From Lachnospiraceae bacterium NC2008 (GTDB lineage Bacteria; Bacillota; Clostridia; Lachnospirales; Lachnospiraceae), in contig JHWS01000010.1 in assembly GCA_000687675.1 (NCBI GenBank), forward strand, positions 1 through 64,000: a stretch of 64,000 nt of DNA, written 5' to 3'. Position numbers and translations under genes: made by a program. Under the pieces are notes generated by a model, which ran no database searches, had not been told where the DNA came from, and saw nothing but the letters and a program-made list of their open reading frames with translations. Of the stretch, positions 37,787-45,048 are shown piece by piece (position 1 is the first letter of the stretch; each line of letters starts with the position of its first letter).

Positions 37787-38200
37787 GTGAAAAGAGAGAT
37801 TGAAAATATAATCAGAAGATTTGTATCTGTATCCGGTTTTAGCATTATAGTTCTATTTATCATTGGGCCTGTATTACATATTATAGATGGTATTAATAAT
37901 ACTCAGCTTGGAATCATAGTGGCATGTGATTTTGTTGCTGCTCTTTCCAGTCTTGTATTCATATCTTCAAAAGAACTGCAAGGTGCTTCATGGTGGATGC
38001 GTGAAATATTGTGTATTGCTATTAATATAGCTGTAACACTGCCACTTACCCACTATGCTTTGCTATGGAAATCCGTAACAGGAATGATAGTTATAATAAT
38101 GATAATAATCATAATTGCATTTGGAAATCATCTTATTGAATTTGTTTATGATATGAATACTGCTCAGCAGCTTAATAAAAAGCTAAAGGAAATGCACTAA
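37787..38200 (+). CDS. DUF3021-type membrane protein (LytTR partner)
   Basis: A 137-residue protein with four hydrophobic segments (FSIIVLFIIGPVLHII; LGIIVACDFVAALSSLVFI; ILCIAINIAVTLPLTHYAL; GMIVIIMIIIIIAFGNHLI) and a short cytoplasmic C-terminus. It starts at GTG with AGGAG upstream. The size, topology and position directly after a receiver-less LytTR gene fit the DUF3021 family. By analogy it would control the regulator in response to a membrane signal; this is inference. Confidence 0.8.
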   Translation: MKREIENIIRRFVSVSGFSIIVLFIIGPVLHIIDGINNTQLGIIVACDFVAALSSLVFISSKELQGASWWMREILCIAINIAVTLPLTHYALLWKSVTGMIVIIMIIIIIAFGNHLIEFVYDMNTAQQLNKKLKEMH

Positions 38201-38209
38201 TAGAGTTAA

Positions 38210-38243
38210 TTTTTGCATTTCACCATATACTTTTTGCATTTCA
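38210..38243 (+). promoter_or_regulatory. Two direct repeats 21 bp apart, possible LytTR sites
   Basis: TTTTTGCATTTCA occurs at 38210-38222 and again at 38231-38243, a repeat period of 21 bp or two helical turns. LytTR proteins typically bind tandem direct repeats of this kind. It sits between the DUF3021-type gene and the MATE gene. Confidence 0.45.
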
Positions 38244-38272
38244 TCGCATCACTTGTTGATGCGATTTTCTTT
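38243..38272 (+). terminator. Terminator of the LytTR/DUF3021 pair
   Basis: The stem ATCGCATC / GATGCGAT with loop ACTTGTT is followed by TTTCTTTTTTTC. Confidence 0.9.
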
Positions 38273-38368
38273 TTTTCTTAAGATTTACCCGAGTCACAGG
38301 TTAGTAAATATTATATGTTTTACAGATGGTCATAAAAGAAAATGGACCATCACTGAAAGAGGTAAATT

Positions 38369-39745
38369 ATGGATTACGAAATTAAAGGAAGTAACAAACT
38401 AATTAAAAGAAGATTCTTGTCAGGTTATGGTCAATATACAGGAAAAATACTTGCTATAGCCATACCAATTATGTTATCGAATCTGATATCGCAGCTTCAA
38501 ATGTTAATCGACCGCGTATTTATAGGTGGTATATCTCTCAATCATATGAGTGCTGTAAGCAATGCATCTACACCTATATGGACTACAATGAGTTTCTTGT
38601 TCTCACTTACTACAGGTGCAACGATTCTTGTCAGTCAGGCCTATGGAGAGGGAAACCACAAAAGGGCTAAAGAAGTACTGTCTTCAGTATTTAAATTTAA
38701 CAATGTAATAGGAATAGCCATGTTCTTATTCTGGTTTTTATGTCCTAAGTATGTTTTTACACTGACTAAGGTTGATAAAAGCATAATAGGTATGAGTGTT
38801 GATTATGCAAGATATTATGCACCTATATTTATACTTACCGGTATAGGGGCATCTATCAGCTGCTTACTTCAGGTTAGCCAGAAGACGAAGATTATGATCT
38901 GGTATGGACTAATTCGATCTTTATCAAACATTTTCCTGGATTATGTAATGATATTTGGTCACTTTGGTTTTCCTGCTATGGGAGTAAAGGGAGCGGCACT
39001 TGCAACAACAATAGCTGAACTTCTCGGAGATGTGGTAGTACTTGTTTATGTTCTCGTATCTAAAGAGCTGGTACTTAAACCATCATATACACAGATAATC
39101 AAGGCTAAGTTTTCTAAGTATGTGGAATCTATAAAACTGGGCTCAATTGCAGCCTGTGAGGATTTTGCCTGGAATATGGGTAACATGTACCTGATAGTTA
39201 TGCTTAACAAAGTATCGGTAGATGCAGCGGGTATACATTCTATTATATTTGGCGTAGAACTTGTGACTGTTGTACTTATGGCTTCTATTGGTAGTGCAAC
39301 CCTTACCCTTTCGGGATATGAAAAGGGACGTAAAAACCAAAAAGGTGTCTGGAATGTTGTTATCGATTCATTTTTGATCGGACTTGCTATAGCGGTAGTT
39401 AACCTTATATTGTTTATGGTTATTCCTAAGCAGATAATCGGAATATTTACAAAGGATCAGGCTGTAATCATGGCAGCGCCGATATACCTCCTGATAGTAG
39501 GACTTGATTTGTTCCCTAAGGGAGGAAATATGATTGTCGGTTCTGGAATCAAGGGATACGGCGAACCGAGCTGGATGCTAAAAACACAGCTATTTGGAAC
39601 AGCATTTGTAGTAATCACTTCAACTATCCTGGTGCTTGTTTTCCATATGGGAATCATGGCCCTGTTTATTATGGTAGTTGCAGATGAAAGTATCCGATTT
39701 GTTCTAAACTACAGGAAACTATGCAGGATACGTATGGAGAACTAA
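38369..39745 (+). CDS. MATE family efflux transporter
   Basis: A 458-residue membrane protein with about 12 helices in two similar halves. The first half has GQYTGKILAIAIPIMLSNLISQLQMLIDRVFIG and GATILVSQAYGEGNHKRA. The second half starts near residue 255 with IKLGSIAACEDFAWNMGN. MATE proteins export drugs or metabolites using a Na+ or H+ gradient. The substrate is not predictable. A GAAAGAGG site precedes the start. The ABM monooxygenase gene follows after 45 bases. Confidence 0.92.
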   Translation: MDYEIKGSNKLIKRRFLSGYGQYTGKILAIAIPIMLSNLISQLQMLIDRVFIGGISLNHMSAVSNASTPIWTTMSFLFSLTTGATILVSQAYGEGNHKRAKEVLSSVFKFNNVIGIAMFLFWFLCPKYVFTLTKVDKSIIGMSVDYARYYAPIFILTGIGASISCLLQVSQKTKIMIWYGLIRSLSNIFLDYVMIFGHFGFPAMGVKGAALATTIAELLGDVVVLVYVLVSKELVLKPSYTQIIKAKFSKYVESIKLGSIAACEDFAWNMGNMYLIVMLNKVSVDAAGIHSIIFGVELVTVVLMASIGSATLTLSGYEKGRKNQKGVWNVVIDSFLIGLAIAVVNLILFMVIPKQIIGIFTKDQAVIMAAPIYLLIVGLDLFPKGGNMIVGSGIKGYGEPSWMLKTQLFGTAFVVITSTILVLVFHMGIMALFIMVVADESIRFVLNYRKLCRIRMEN

Positions 39746-39790
39746 AGTTGAAAAAATGCTGGTGAGCATTTCTTTGCAGAGGTGAATTAA

Positions 39791-40075
39791 GTGATAGTGT
39801 TAAATGTGATATATAAATGTAAACCTGGAAAGAGGGATGCCTTTCTTACTGCAATTAAAGAAGAAGGGATTGATTCTGCCAGCCGTGCTGAGGCGGGAAA
39901 TATTAAATATGATTATTATCTTTCAGCAGATGATAGAGATGAACTTCTATTGGTAGAAAAGTGGAAAGATGCGGAAGCTGTAACAGAGCATGGTAAGAAA
40001 GCTCATTATGCAAGACTGGGTGAATTGAAGACCAGTTTTGTGGATGATACAATAATAGAACGATTTGATTCCTGA
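39791..40075 (+). CDS. Antibiotic biosynthesis monooxygenase (ABM/YgiN-like)
   Basis: A 94-residue protein of the dimeric alpha-beta barrel ABM family. It begins VLNVIYKCKPGKRDAFLTAI and shows DYYLSADDRDELLLVEKWKD and the conserved EHGKKAHYARL near the C-terminus. Members are cofactor-free or heme-associated monooxygenases, for example of quinols. It starts at GTG with an AGAGGTG site. It lies between a MATE exporter and a CPBP protease and may be co-transcribed with both. Confidence 0.88.
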   Translation: MIVLNVIYKCKPGKRDAFLTAIKEEGIDSASRAEAGNIKYDYYLSADDRDELLLVEKWKDAEAVTEHGKKAHYARLGELKTSFVDDTIIERFDS

Positions 40076-40129
40076 AGAAAACATATTGGAGAGGGAACAT
40101 AGAAAATGTTGTAGAAGGGAATAATCACT

Positions 40130-40840
40130 ATGAAGAAATTATATGAAAAGAAAGAAATACTTTTTGCGATACTATGGATAGTAGCATATTGTGTGGCAAT
40201 GTCGACACTTAAAGAAAAGTTTGGATATGACCATATCTATGTAGTGCTTGCTTTGAGTATTTTTTCCTTAGGAATTATTATATTTGTCAGGAAAAACAAA
40301 CTGGAAGGGAAATATGGGCTTAGGGGATTTCCTTCTAATATGAAGAAATACCTCTTCTTTATACCTATGCTGCTACTAGCTACTGGAAATGTATGGGATG
40401 GTTTCTCTCTTTCATATAAAGGAACCGGGCTTGCCATAGCAACAATTTCTATGATTCTTGTTGGTTTCGTAGAGGAAATGATTTTCAGAGGCTTTCTCTT
40501 CAAAGCTATGCTGGCAAAAGACAAGGCTATCGTAGCGATTATAGTATCTGCACTAACATTTGGAATAGGTCATATTGTGAACTTGTTTGCTGGACAAGCA
40601 AGTTTTGAAACAGTGCTTCAAATCATATTTGCCATAAGCTGGGGATTCATTTTCACCATGGCATTTTATAAGAGTGGAAGTCTGATTCCATGTATTATAG
40701 CCCATGCTATGATTGACGCCTTATCACTTTATGGAGCAGATAGTAATTTTGGAGACGGGTTCTATATCGGAGCGACGATAGCTACAGCAATCATATATTG
40801 CATATATCTGAGCAGACTACAGTCGACGATAAATAATTAA
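40130..40840 (+). CDS. CPBP family intramembrane metalloprotease
   Basis: A 236-residue membrane protein of the CAAX-protease/bacteriocin-processing family. The catalytic motifs are EEMIFRGFLF (motif 1, EExxxR), FGIGHIVNLF (motif 2, His) and CIIAHAMIDALS (motif 3, His). About seven hydrophobic segments are visible. Bacterial members often process peptides or provide self-immunity, or serve as scaffolds. No bacteriocin gene is evident nearby. It ends the operon, with a terminator 7 bases on. Confidence 0.92.
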   Translation: MKKLYEKKEILFAILWIVAYCVAMSTLKEKFGYDHIYVVLALSIFSLGIIIFVRKNKLEGKYGLRGFPSNMKKYLFFIPMLLLATGNVWDGFSLSYKGTGLAIATISMILVGFVEEMIFRGFLFKAMLAKDKAIVAIIVSALTFGIGHIVNLFAGQASFETVLQIIFAISWGFIFTMAFYKSGSLIPCIIAHAMIDALSLYGADSNFGDGFYIGATIATAIIYCIYLSRLQSTINN

Positions 40841-40846
40841 GTGTAA

Positions 40847-40887
40847 AACAGGCTGAAATCAGTGCGTATTTCGGTCTGTTATTTTTT
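40847..40887 (+). terminator. Terminator after the CPBP gene
   Basis: The stem AACAGGCTGA / TCGGTCTGTT is followed by ATTTTTTA. It is nearly identical to the terminator at 36186 including the flank AAGTGTAAAACAG and the loop start AATCAGTG. Confidence 0.88.
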
Positions 40888-40948
40888 ATCTGATATTCTG
40901 TACGTGTAACATTGGAATTAGTACATTAATATATAGGAGAATTAAAGT

Positions 40949-41131
40949 ATGGGAGAAAATATTAAGTCTGGCAACTCTGTTATAGTGGAAGATGTATGCG
41001 ACAAGTGCACTGTTGGAAAGCAGAACAGATGCACACATGCGTATCACTACCACTGTGATTGTTGGGGAAAAAGTCTTGATGCACCAAAATACTGTCCGAG
41101 TAGAAATCAGGAGGAAAGCCTGAATTTATAG
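40949..41131 (+). CDS. Small Cys/His-rich protein
   Basis: A 60-residue protein with a clear AGGAGA ribosome site. It contains CDKCTVGKQNRC, then HAYHYHCDCW and a final C (KYCPS): six cysteines and three histidines in about 35 residues, an arrangement fit for one or two zinc ions. There is no signal peptide. I do not recognise a named family. It could be a metal-binding adaptor or a small nucleic-acid-binding protein; the sequence does not decide. Confidence 0.7.
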   Translation: MGENIKSGNSVIVEDVCDKCTVGKQNRCTHAYHYHCDCWGKSLDAPKYCPSRNQEESLNL

Positions 41132-41226
41132 CTTTGTGAAGCCAAGCAAAGAAATTGTATATAAAGTGAAATAATAATATTATGAAAGAAAAGTTTGTTT
41201 ATAAAAACAGAAAATCAATGAATGAG

Positions 41227-41262
41227 ATGCAAGAGTTTTTTGATGAAACTCTTGCTTTTTTT
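41227..41262 (+). terminator. Terminator before the DHHW gene
   Basis: The stem GCAAGAGTTT / AAACTCTTGC with loop TTTGATG is followed by T7. Confidence 0.9.
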
Positions 41263-41333
41263 AAATGTTTCTTATGATGTCAGGATACAAGATGGAAATG
41301 TGTCCTCCAAGGGAATATAATAAGGATAAACCT

Positions 41334-42467
41334 ATGAAAAATAACTTATTAACAAAAAAAATAATAGCGGTAGCATTTACCATATTTATATGTGGACTGC
41401 CTTTATGCACTTTGGCTAAGAATATGATGCCCAAGAAGGATTCTATAGAAACTGATGGGGATAATGTGCTTAATGGTAACGGTACCACCGCAGGTATTGA
41501 GGATAAGGCAGCCCAAAAAGAAACCGAAGAGACCGAAGTTAAGAAGGCCAAGGTTACTGATCCAGTTTCTTTTATGAAAGATAGCAAGAAGGATATGGCA
41601 AAATTCGCTGGTAACCTTGTATGTAATAACCAGTTTGTAGATACAGGTCTTAAATTTTCCTATGTAACAACCGGCGGAGAATATGCAGAATCATCTCAGG
41701 TGATACTTGGGGATGAAGGATATCTATTCTACAAGACGGAAGCAGATGGTAAGCCTCTTCTTGATTACAAGGGCTTAACCAACTTCGATGGTCCGGCTCT
41801 TGATACGATAGGAAGCAATCTGGCTAATTTTAAGTCAGACCTTGAAGCTAAGGGGATAGACCTTGTAGTACTTGTAGTACCTAATAAGGAGATGGTCTAT
41901 GACCAGTATATGCCTGAGGATATATACAGAACTACCACATATTCAAGAGGAAAACAGCTTACTGATTACGTAAGAGATAATTATGGTATCAATACCTACT
42001 ATCCAATTGATGCTTTAAAGGCTGCCAGTCAGGATATGCAGGTTTACTATAAAACAGACACTCATATGAACCAGATTGGGGCATTTACTGTGTTAAATGA
42101 AATATACAGAGACAGATACGGTGTATCCATACCAGTTTGCCTTGATGACTTTGCAGTAGCGGATGATAATTATCTTGGGGACCTTGCAACAGTAAGCCAT
42201 ATGGGAATCCTTGAAAATACCCAGATTAAAGATACTGTATATGCTTATAAGGGATGCAGTCCAGAATATATTCAGGATGAAACTGTGTTATTTATAGGAG
42301 ATTCATTCTCAGGATTCTTATATAACGTAGGTTCTAAAACATTTACTAACGTACACAGGGTAGATGCGGAAGCATTTTCCATGGATATGATAGATGAATA
42401 TCAGCCAACACTTGTAATCCTGGAAGCCGGAGAGCGTAGATGTGAGCGCCTGGCCTGGGAATACTAG
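41334..42467 (+). CDS. DHHW/AlgJ-like SGNH protein, putative O-acetylation partner
   Basis: A 377-residue exported protein. Residues 1-25 (KNNLLTKKIIAVAFTIFICGLPLCTLA) form a signal anchor or signal peptide. The rest is a DHHW/AlgJ-like domain: VILGDEGYLFYKTE, LVVLVVPNKEMVYDQYMP, the signature YKTDTHMNQIGAFTVL with the Asp/His pair, and VLFIGDSFSGFLY with the Ser of the SGNH box. Such proteins act with MBOAT acyltransferases to acetylate exported glycans. The nearest MBOAT gene lies about 6.4 kb upstream. I start at 41334 (AAGGAT upstream); an ATG at 41265 adds 23 residues without support. Confidence 0.86.
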   Translation: MKNNLLTKKIIAVAFTIFICGLPLCTLAKNMMPKKDSIETDGDNVLNGNGTTAGIEDKAAQKETEETEVKKAKVTDPVSFMKDSKKDMAKFAGNLVCNNQFVDTGLKFSYVTTGGEYAESSQVILGDEGYLFYKTEADGKPLLDYKGLTNFDGPALDTIGSNLANFKSDLEAKGIDLVVLVVPNKEMVYDQYMPEDIYRTTTYSRGKQLTDYVRDNYGINTYYPIDALKAASQDMQVYYKTDTHMNQIGAFTVLNEIYRDRYGVSIPVCLDDFAVADDNYLGDLATVSHMGILENTQIKDTVYAYKGCSPEYIQDETVLFIGDSFSGFLYNVGSKTFTNVHRVDAEAFSMDMIDEYQPTLVILEAGERRCERLAWEY

Positions 42468-42603
42468 AATATACGTCTAAATCTACATTACAAATATATA
42501 ATGTGGATGTGTTATTAGTTTATTTTATGAACTTTTTATTATTAAATTACCTTGTAGGGTATAAAAATTTAAATGCTTGAAAAGCAGAAAGGACTAGAAA
42601 ATT

Positions 42604-44139
42604 ATGCCATTTGATGTATCACTTCCAATTGTTATTGGAGCAGTCGTAGCTTTATTGTTGCTTATCATTATAATGTCAGGTTATGTGAAAGCACCAGCAG
42701 ATAAGGCCTTCATTATTTCAGGTCTTCATAAAAATCCTAAGATATTGATTGGTCGTGCAGGTATCAAGATTCCATTCCTTGAAAGAAAGGACGTGCTTCT
42801 TTTAAAGCAGGTATCTATTGATATCAAGACAAATGGATATGTTCCAACACTTGATTTCATCGGTGTTGATATTGATGCCGTAGCTAAGGTTCGTATTATG
42901 GACAGCCAGGAGGGCCTTTCAAAAGCCTCAAAGAACTTCCTTAATATGAGCGAGCAGCAGATTGTAGCAGCCCTCACAGATTCCCTTCAGGGTAACATGC
43001 GTGAGATTATCGGTACAATCAAGCTTAAGGACTTAAACACAGACCGTAAGCAGTTCGGTGATCAGGTACAGCAGAAAGCTCAGCTTGATATGAATGCCCT
43101 TGGTATTGAGATTATCTCATGTAATATCCAGAGAGTTGATGATGAAAATAAGCTTATCATCGCCCTTGGTCAGGACAACATGAGCCAGATTCAGAAGGAC
43201 GCATCTATTGCTAAGGCCAATGCAGACCGTGACGTTGCAATTGCACAGGCACAGGCAGCAAGAGAGGCCAACGATGCAAGAGTTGAAGCTGACACAGTAA
43301 TTGCTGAAAAGAATAACGAACTTGCTATTAAGCAGGCTGAACTTAAAAAGATTTCTGATGCTAAGAAGGCTGAAGCTGATGCAGCCTATAGTATTCAGGA
43401 ACAGGAACAGAGACGTGAAATTGAAACTGCAACTGTAAATGCTGATATCGCAAAAGCCGGTAGAGAAGCAGAACTTAAAAAGCAGGAAGTTGCAATTCAG
43501 GAAGAAAGTCTTAACGCACAGATTCGTAAGAAAGCTGATGCTGACCGTTACGCAGCTGAGCAGGAAGCTCAGGCACAGCGTTTCAAGATGGAGCAGGCAG
43601 CAGAAGCTGAGAAGTTCAAGAGAATCGCAGAAGCTGAAGCCAGACTTCAGGAACAGCTTAAAGAAGCTGAAGGTATTAGAGCAAAGGGTGAAGCTGAAGC
43701 TAAGGCTATCGAAGCAAAGGGTATAGCAGAAGCTGAAGCTATGGATAAGAAGGCAGAGGCTATGAAGAAGTATGGTCAGGCTGCTATCACACAGATGATT
43801 GTTGAGAAGCTTCCTCAGATTGCTGAAGCTGTTGCTAAGCCATATGAACAGATTGATAAGATCACAATTATCGGCGGCGCAGGTGACGGTGGAACTAACT
43901 CAGTTGGTTCATATGTACCAGGTGCACTTGCTCAGACTATGGCAGCTATGAAAGAAGCTACAGGAATCGACCTTAAAGACTTAATCGAGGCTAATGGTAA
44001 GGAAGCTAAAATTACCAGAAATGTGAACATCACAGGTCTTGAGGCAGCAAAGGAAGAGGTTAAGAATGAAGTTGCTTCAGCAGTAGTAACTGCCGAAACA
44101 ACTGGAACAACAGAGACAGGTATAACAGATGAACAGTAA
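42604..44139 (+). CDS. Flotillin-like SPFH protein
   Basis: A 511-residue membrane-associated scaffold of the flotillin group. An N-terminal helix (LPIVIGAVVALLLLIIIMSGY) is followed by an SPFH/band-7 domain (about 30-200, APADKAFIISGLHKNPKILIGRAG). A long Ala/Glu-rich coiled region comes next (about 200-400, EAEAKAIEAKGIAEAEA). The C-terminal part reads VEKLPQIAEAVAKPYEQIDKITIIGG, a stretch typical of flotillins. Flotillins organise membrane microdomains. Unlike the short bacterial FloA, it has the long FloT-like form. Its stop overlaps the next gene by 11 bases. Confidence 0.93.
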   Translation: MPFDVSLPIVIGAVVALLLLIIIMSGYVKAPADKAFIISGLHKNPKILIGRAGIKIPFLERKDVLLLKQVSIDIKTNGYVPTLDFIGVDIDAVAKVRIMDSQEGLSKASKNFLNMSEQQIVAALTDSLQGNMREIIGTIKLKDLNTDRKQFGDQVQQKAQLDMNALGIEIISCNIQRVDDENKLIIALGQDNMSQIQKDASIAKANADRDVAIAQAQAAREANDARVEADTVIAEKNNELAIKQAELKKISDAKKAEADAAYSIQEQEQRREIETATVNADIAKAGREAELKKQEVAIQEESLNAQIRKKADADRYAAEQEAQAQRFKMEQAAEAEKFKRIAEAEARLQEQLKEAEGIRAKGEAEAKAIEAKGIAEAEAMDKKAEAMKKYGQAAITQMIVEKLPQIAEAVAKPYEQIDKITIIGGAGDGGTNSVGSYVPGALAQTMAAMKEATGIDLKDLIEANGKEAKITRNVNITGLEAAKEEVKNEVASAVVTAETTGTTETGITDEQ

Positions 44140-44830
44140 AAAAACAGGTGGATTATTTCCAAAGATATTTGGCGGAATATTCTTTATAGTAGGTGTCATT
44201 ATACTAGTTGCAGGAATATGCCTTTATATCAACACTACAAACAAAATTAAAAATGGAGATAAGGTAGTAGCAAGGATTTCCGACGTTTCTACTTATAGAG
44301 ACAGCGATGGAGACAGACACTCTACATACTACGCTGACTACACATATAATGGAGAAGAGTATCAGCATGTACATCTTTCCTACTCATCTAGTAGCTACTA
44401 CATTGGTAAGGAAATAAGAATATATGTTAATCCAGACAATCCAACAGATGTGGTTGTATCAGGCTCGGCTAAGATAATACTATTTCTTATGGTACCTATG
44501 GGACTTATATTTGCCGCAGTAGGCGGAAGTATCTTTTCTATTAATATCATTAATGCTAGTAAAGCCAAGAAGCTTAGAGCTAACGGAAGACGTATTCCTT
44601 GCGAAGTAGTAAGGATTGCTATGTCCAATGTACAGATGAATGGTGTAACTGGTAGAGTAATAGTCTGCAGGGATTCATATACAGGCAATGAATACAGCAG
44701 TACCAGAATATACCAGCCTATAGAGACATGGATACAGCCTGGTTCCACAATATATGTATATGTGGATCCTAATAATCCAAATAGGTATTTTGTTGAAGAA
44801 CCAACAGAGGTAAACCAGTATACTTATTAG
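44129..44830 (+). CDS. DUF3592-like membrane protein, coupled to flotillin
   Basis: A 233-residue protein with two membrane helices (IFGGIFFIVGVIILVAGICLYI and IILFLMVPMGLIFAAVGGSIF). Between and after them are two related extracellular or cytosolic beta-rich segments. Each is about 75 residues and ends in similar VNPDNP or VDPNNP motifs (IRIYVNPDNPTDVVV; IYVYVDPNNPNRYFV), so the protein looks internally duplicated. This fits the DUF3592 family. It starts inside the flotillin gene (ATGAACAGTAA overlap), arguing for translational coupling and a shared membrane role, perhaps like NfeD-type partners. Confidence 0.8.
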   Translation: MNSKKTGGLFPKIFGGIFFIVGVIILVAGICLYINTTNKIKNGDKVVARISDVSTYRDSDGDRHSTYYADYTYNGEEYQHVHLSYSSSSYYIGKEIRIYVNPDNPTDVVVSGSAKIILFLMVPMGLIFAAVGGSIFSINIINASKAKKLRANGRRIPCEVVRIAMSNVQMNGVTGRVIVCRDSYTGNEYSSTRIYQPIETWIQPGSTIYVYVDPNNPNRYFVEEPTEVNQYTY

Positions 44831-44884
44831 TATGCCAGAGGCATAAACCACTTATGTCTACCGGTTTGAAAGTATAATAATATG

Positions 44885-44946
44885 TAAACCACCATATTTT
44901 AGGTTTAATGTGTATTTTACACCTAAATATGGTGGTTTATTTTTGA
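44885..44946 (+). terminator. Terminator of the flotillin pair
   Basis: A long stem TAAACCACCATATTT..AGG / CCT..AAATATGGTGGTTTA is followed by TTTTTG. Confidence 0.92.
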
Positions 44947-45048
44947 CATGAATACCTTGTTATGGTAAACTAGAGCCGAATTGTTTTTTATATTTAATAG
45001 GATTACTTCCTATTAAAAGGGGGAAATTTTTTTCCAAAGAGGTATACC

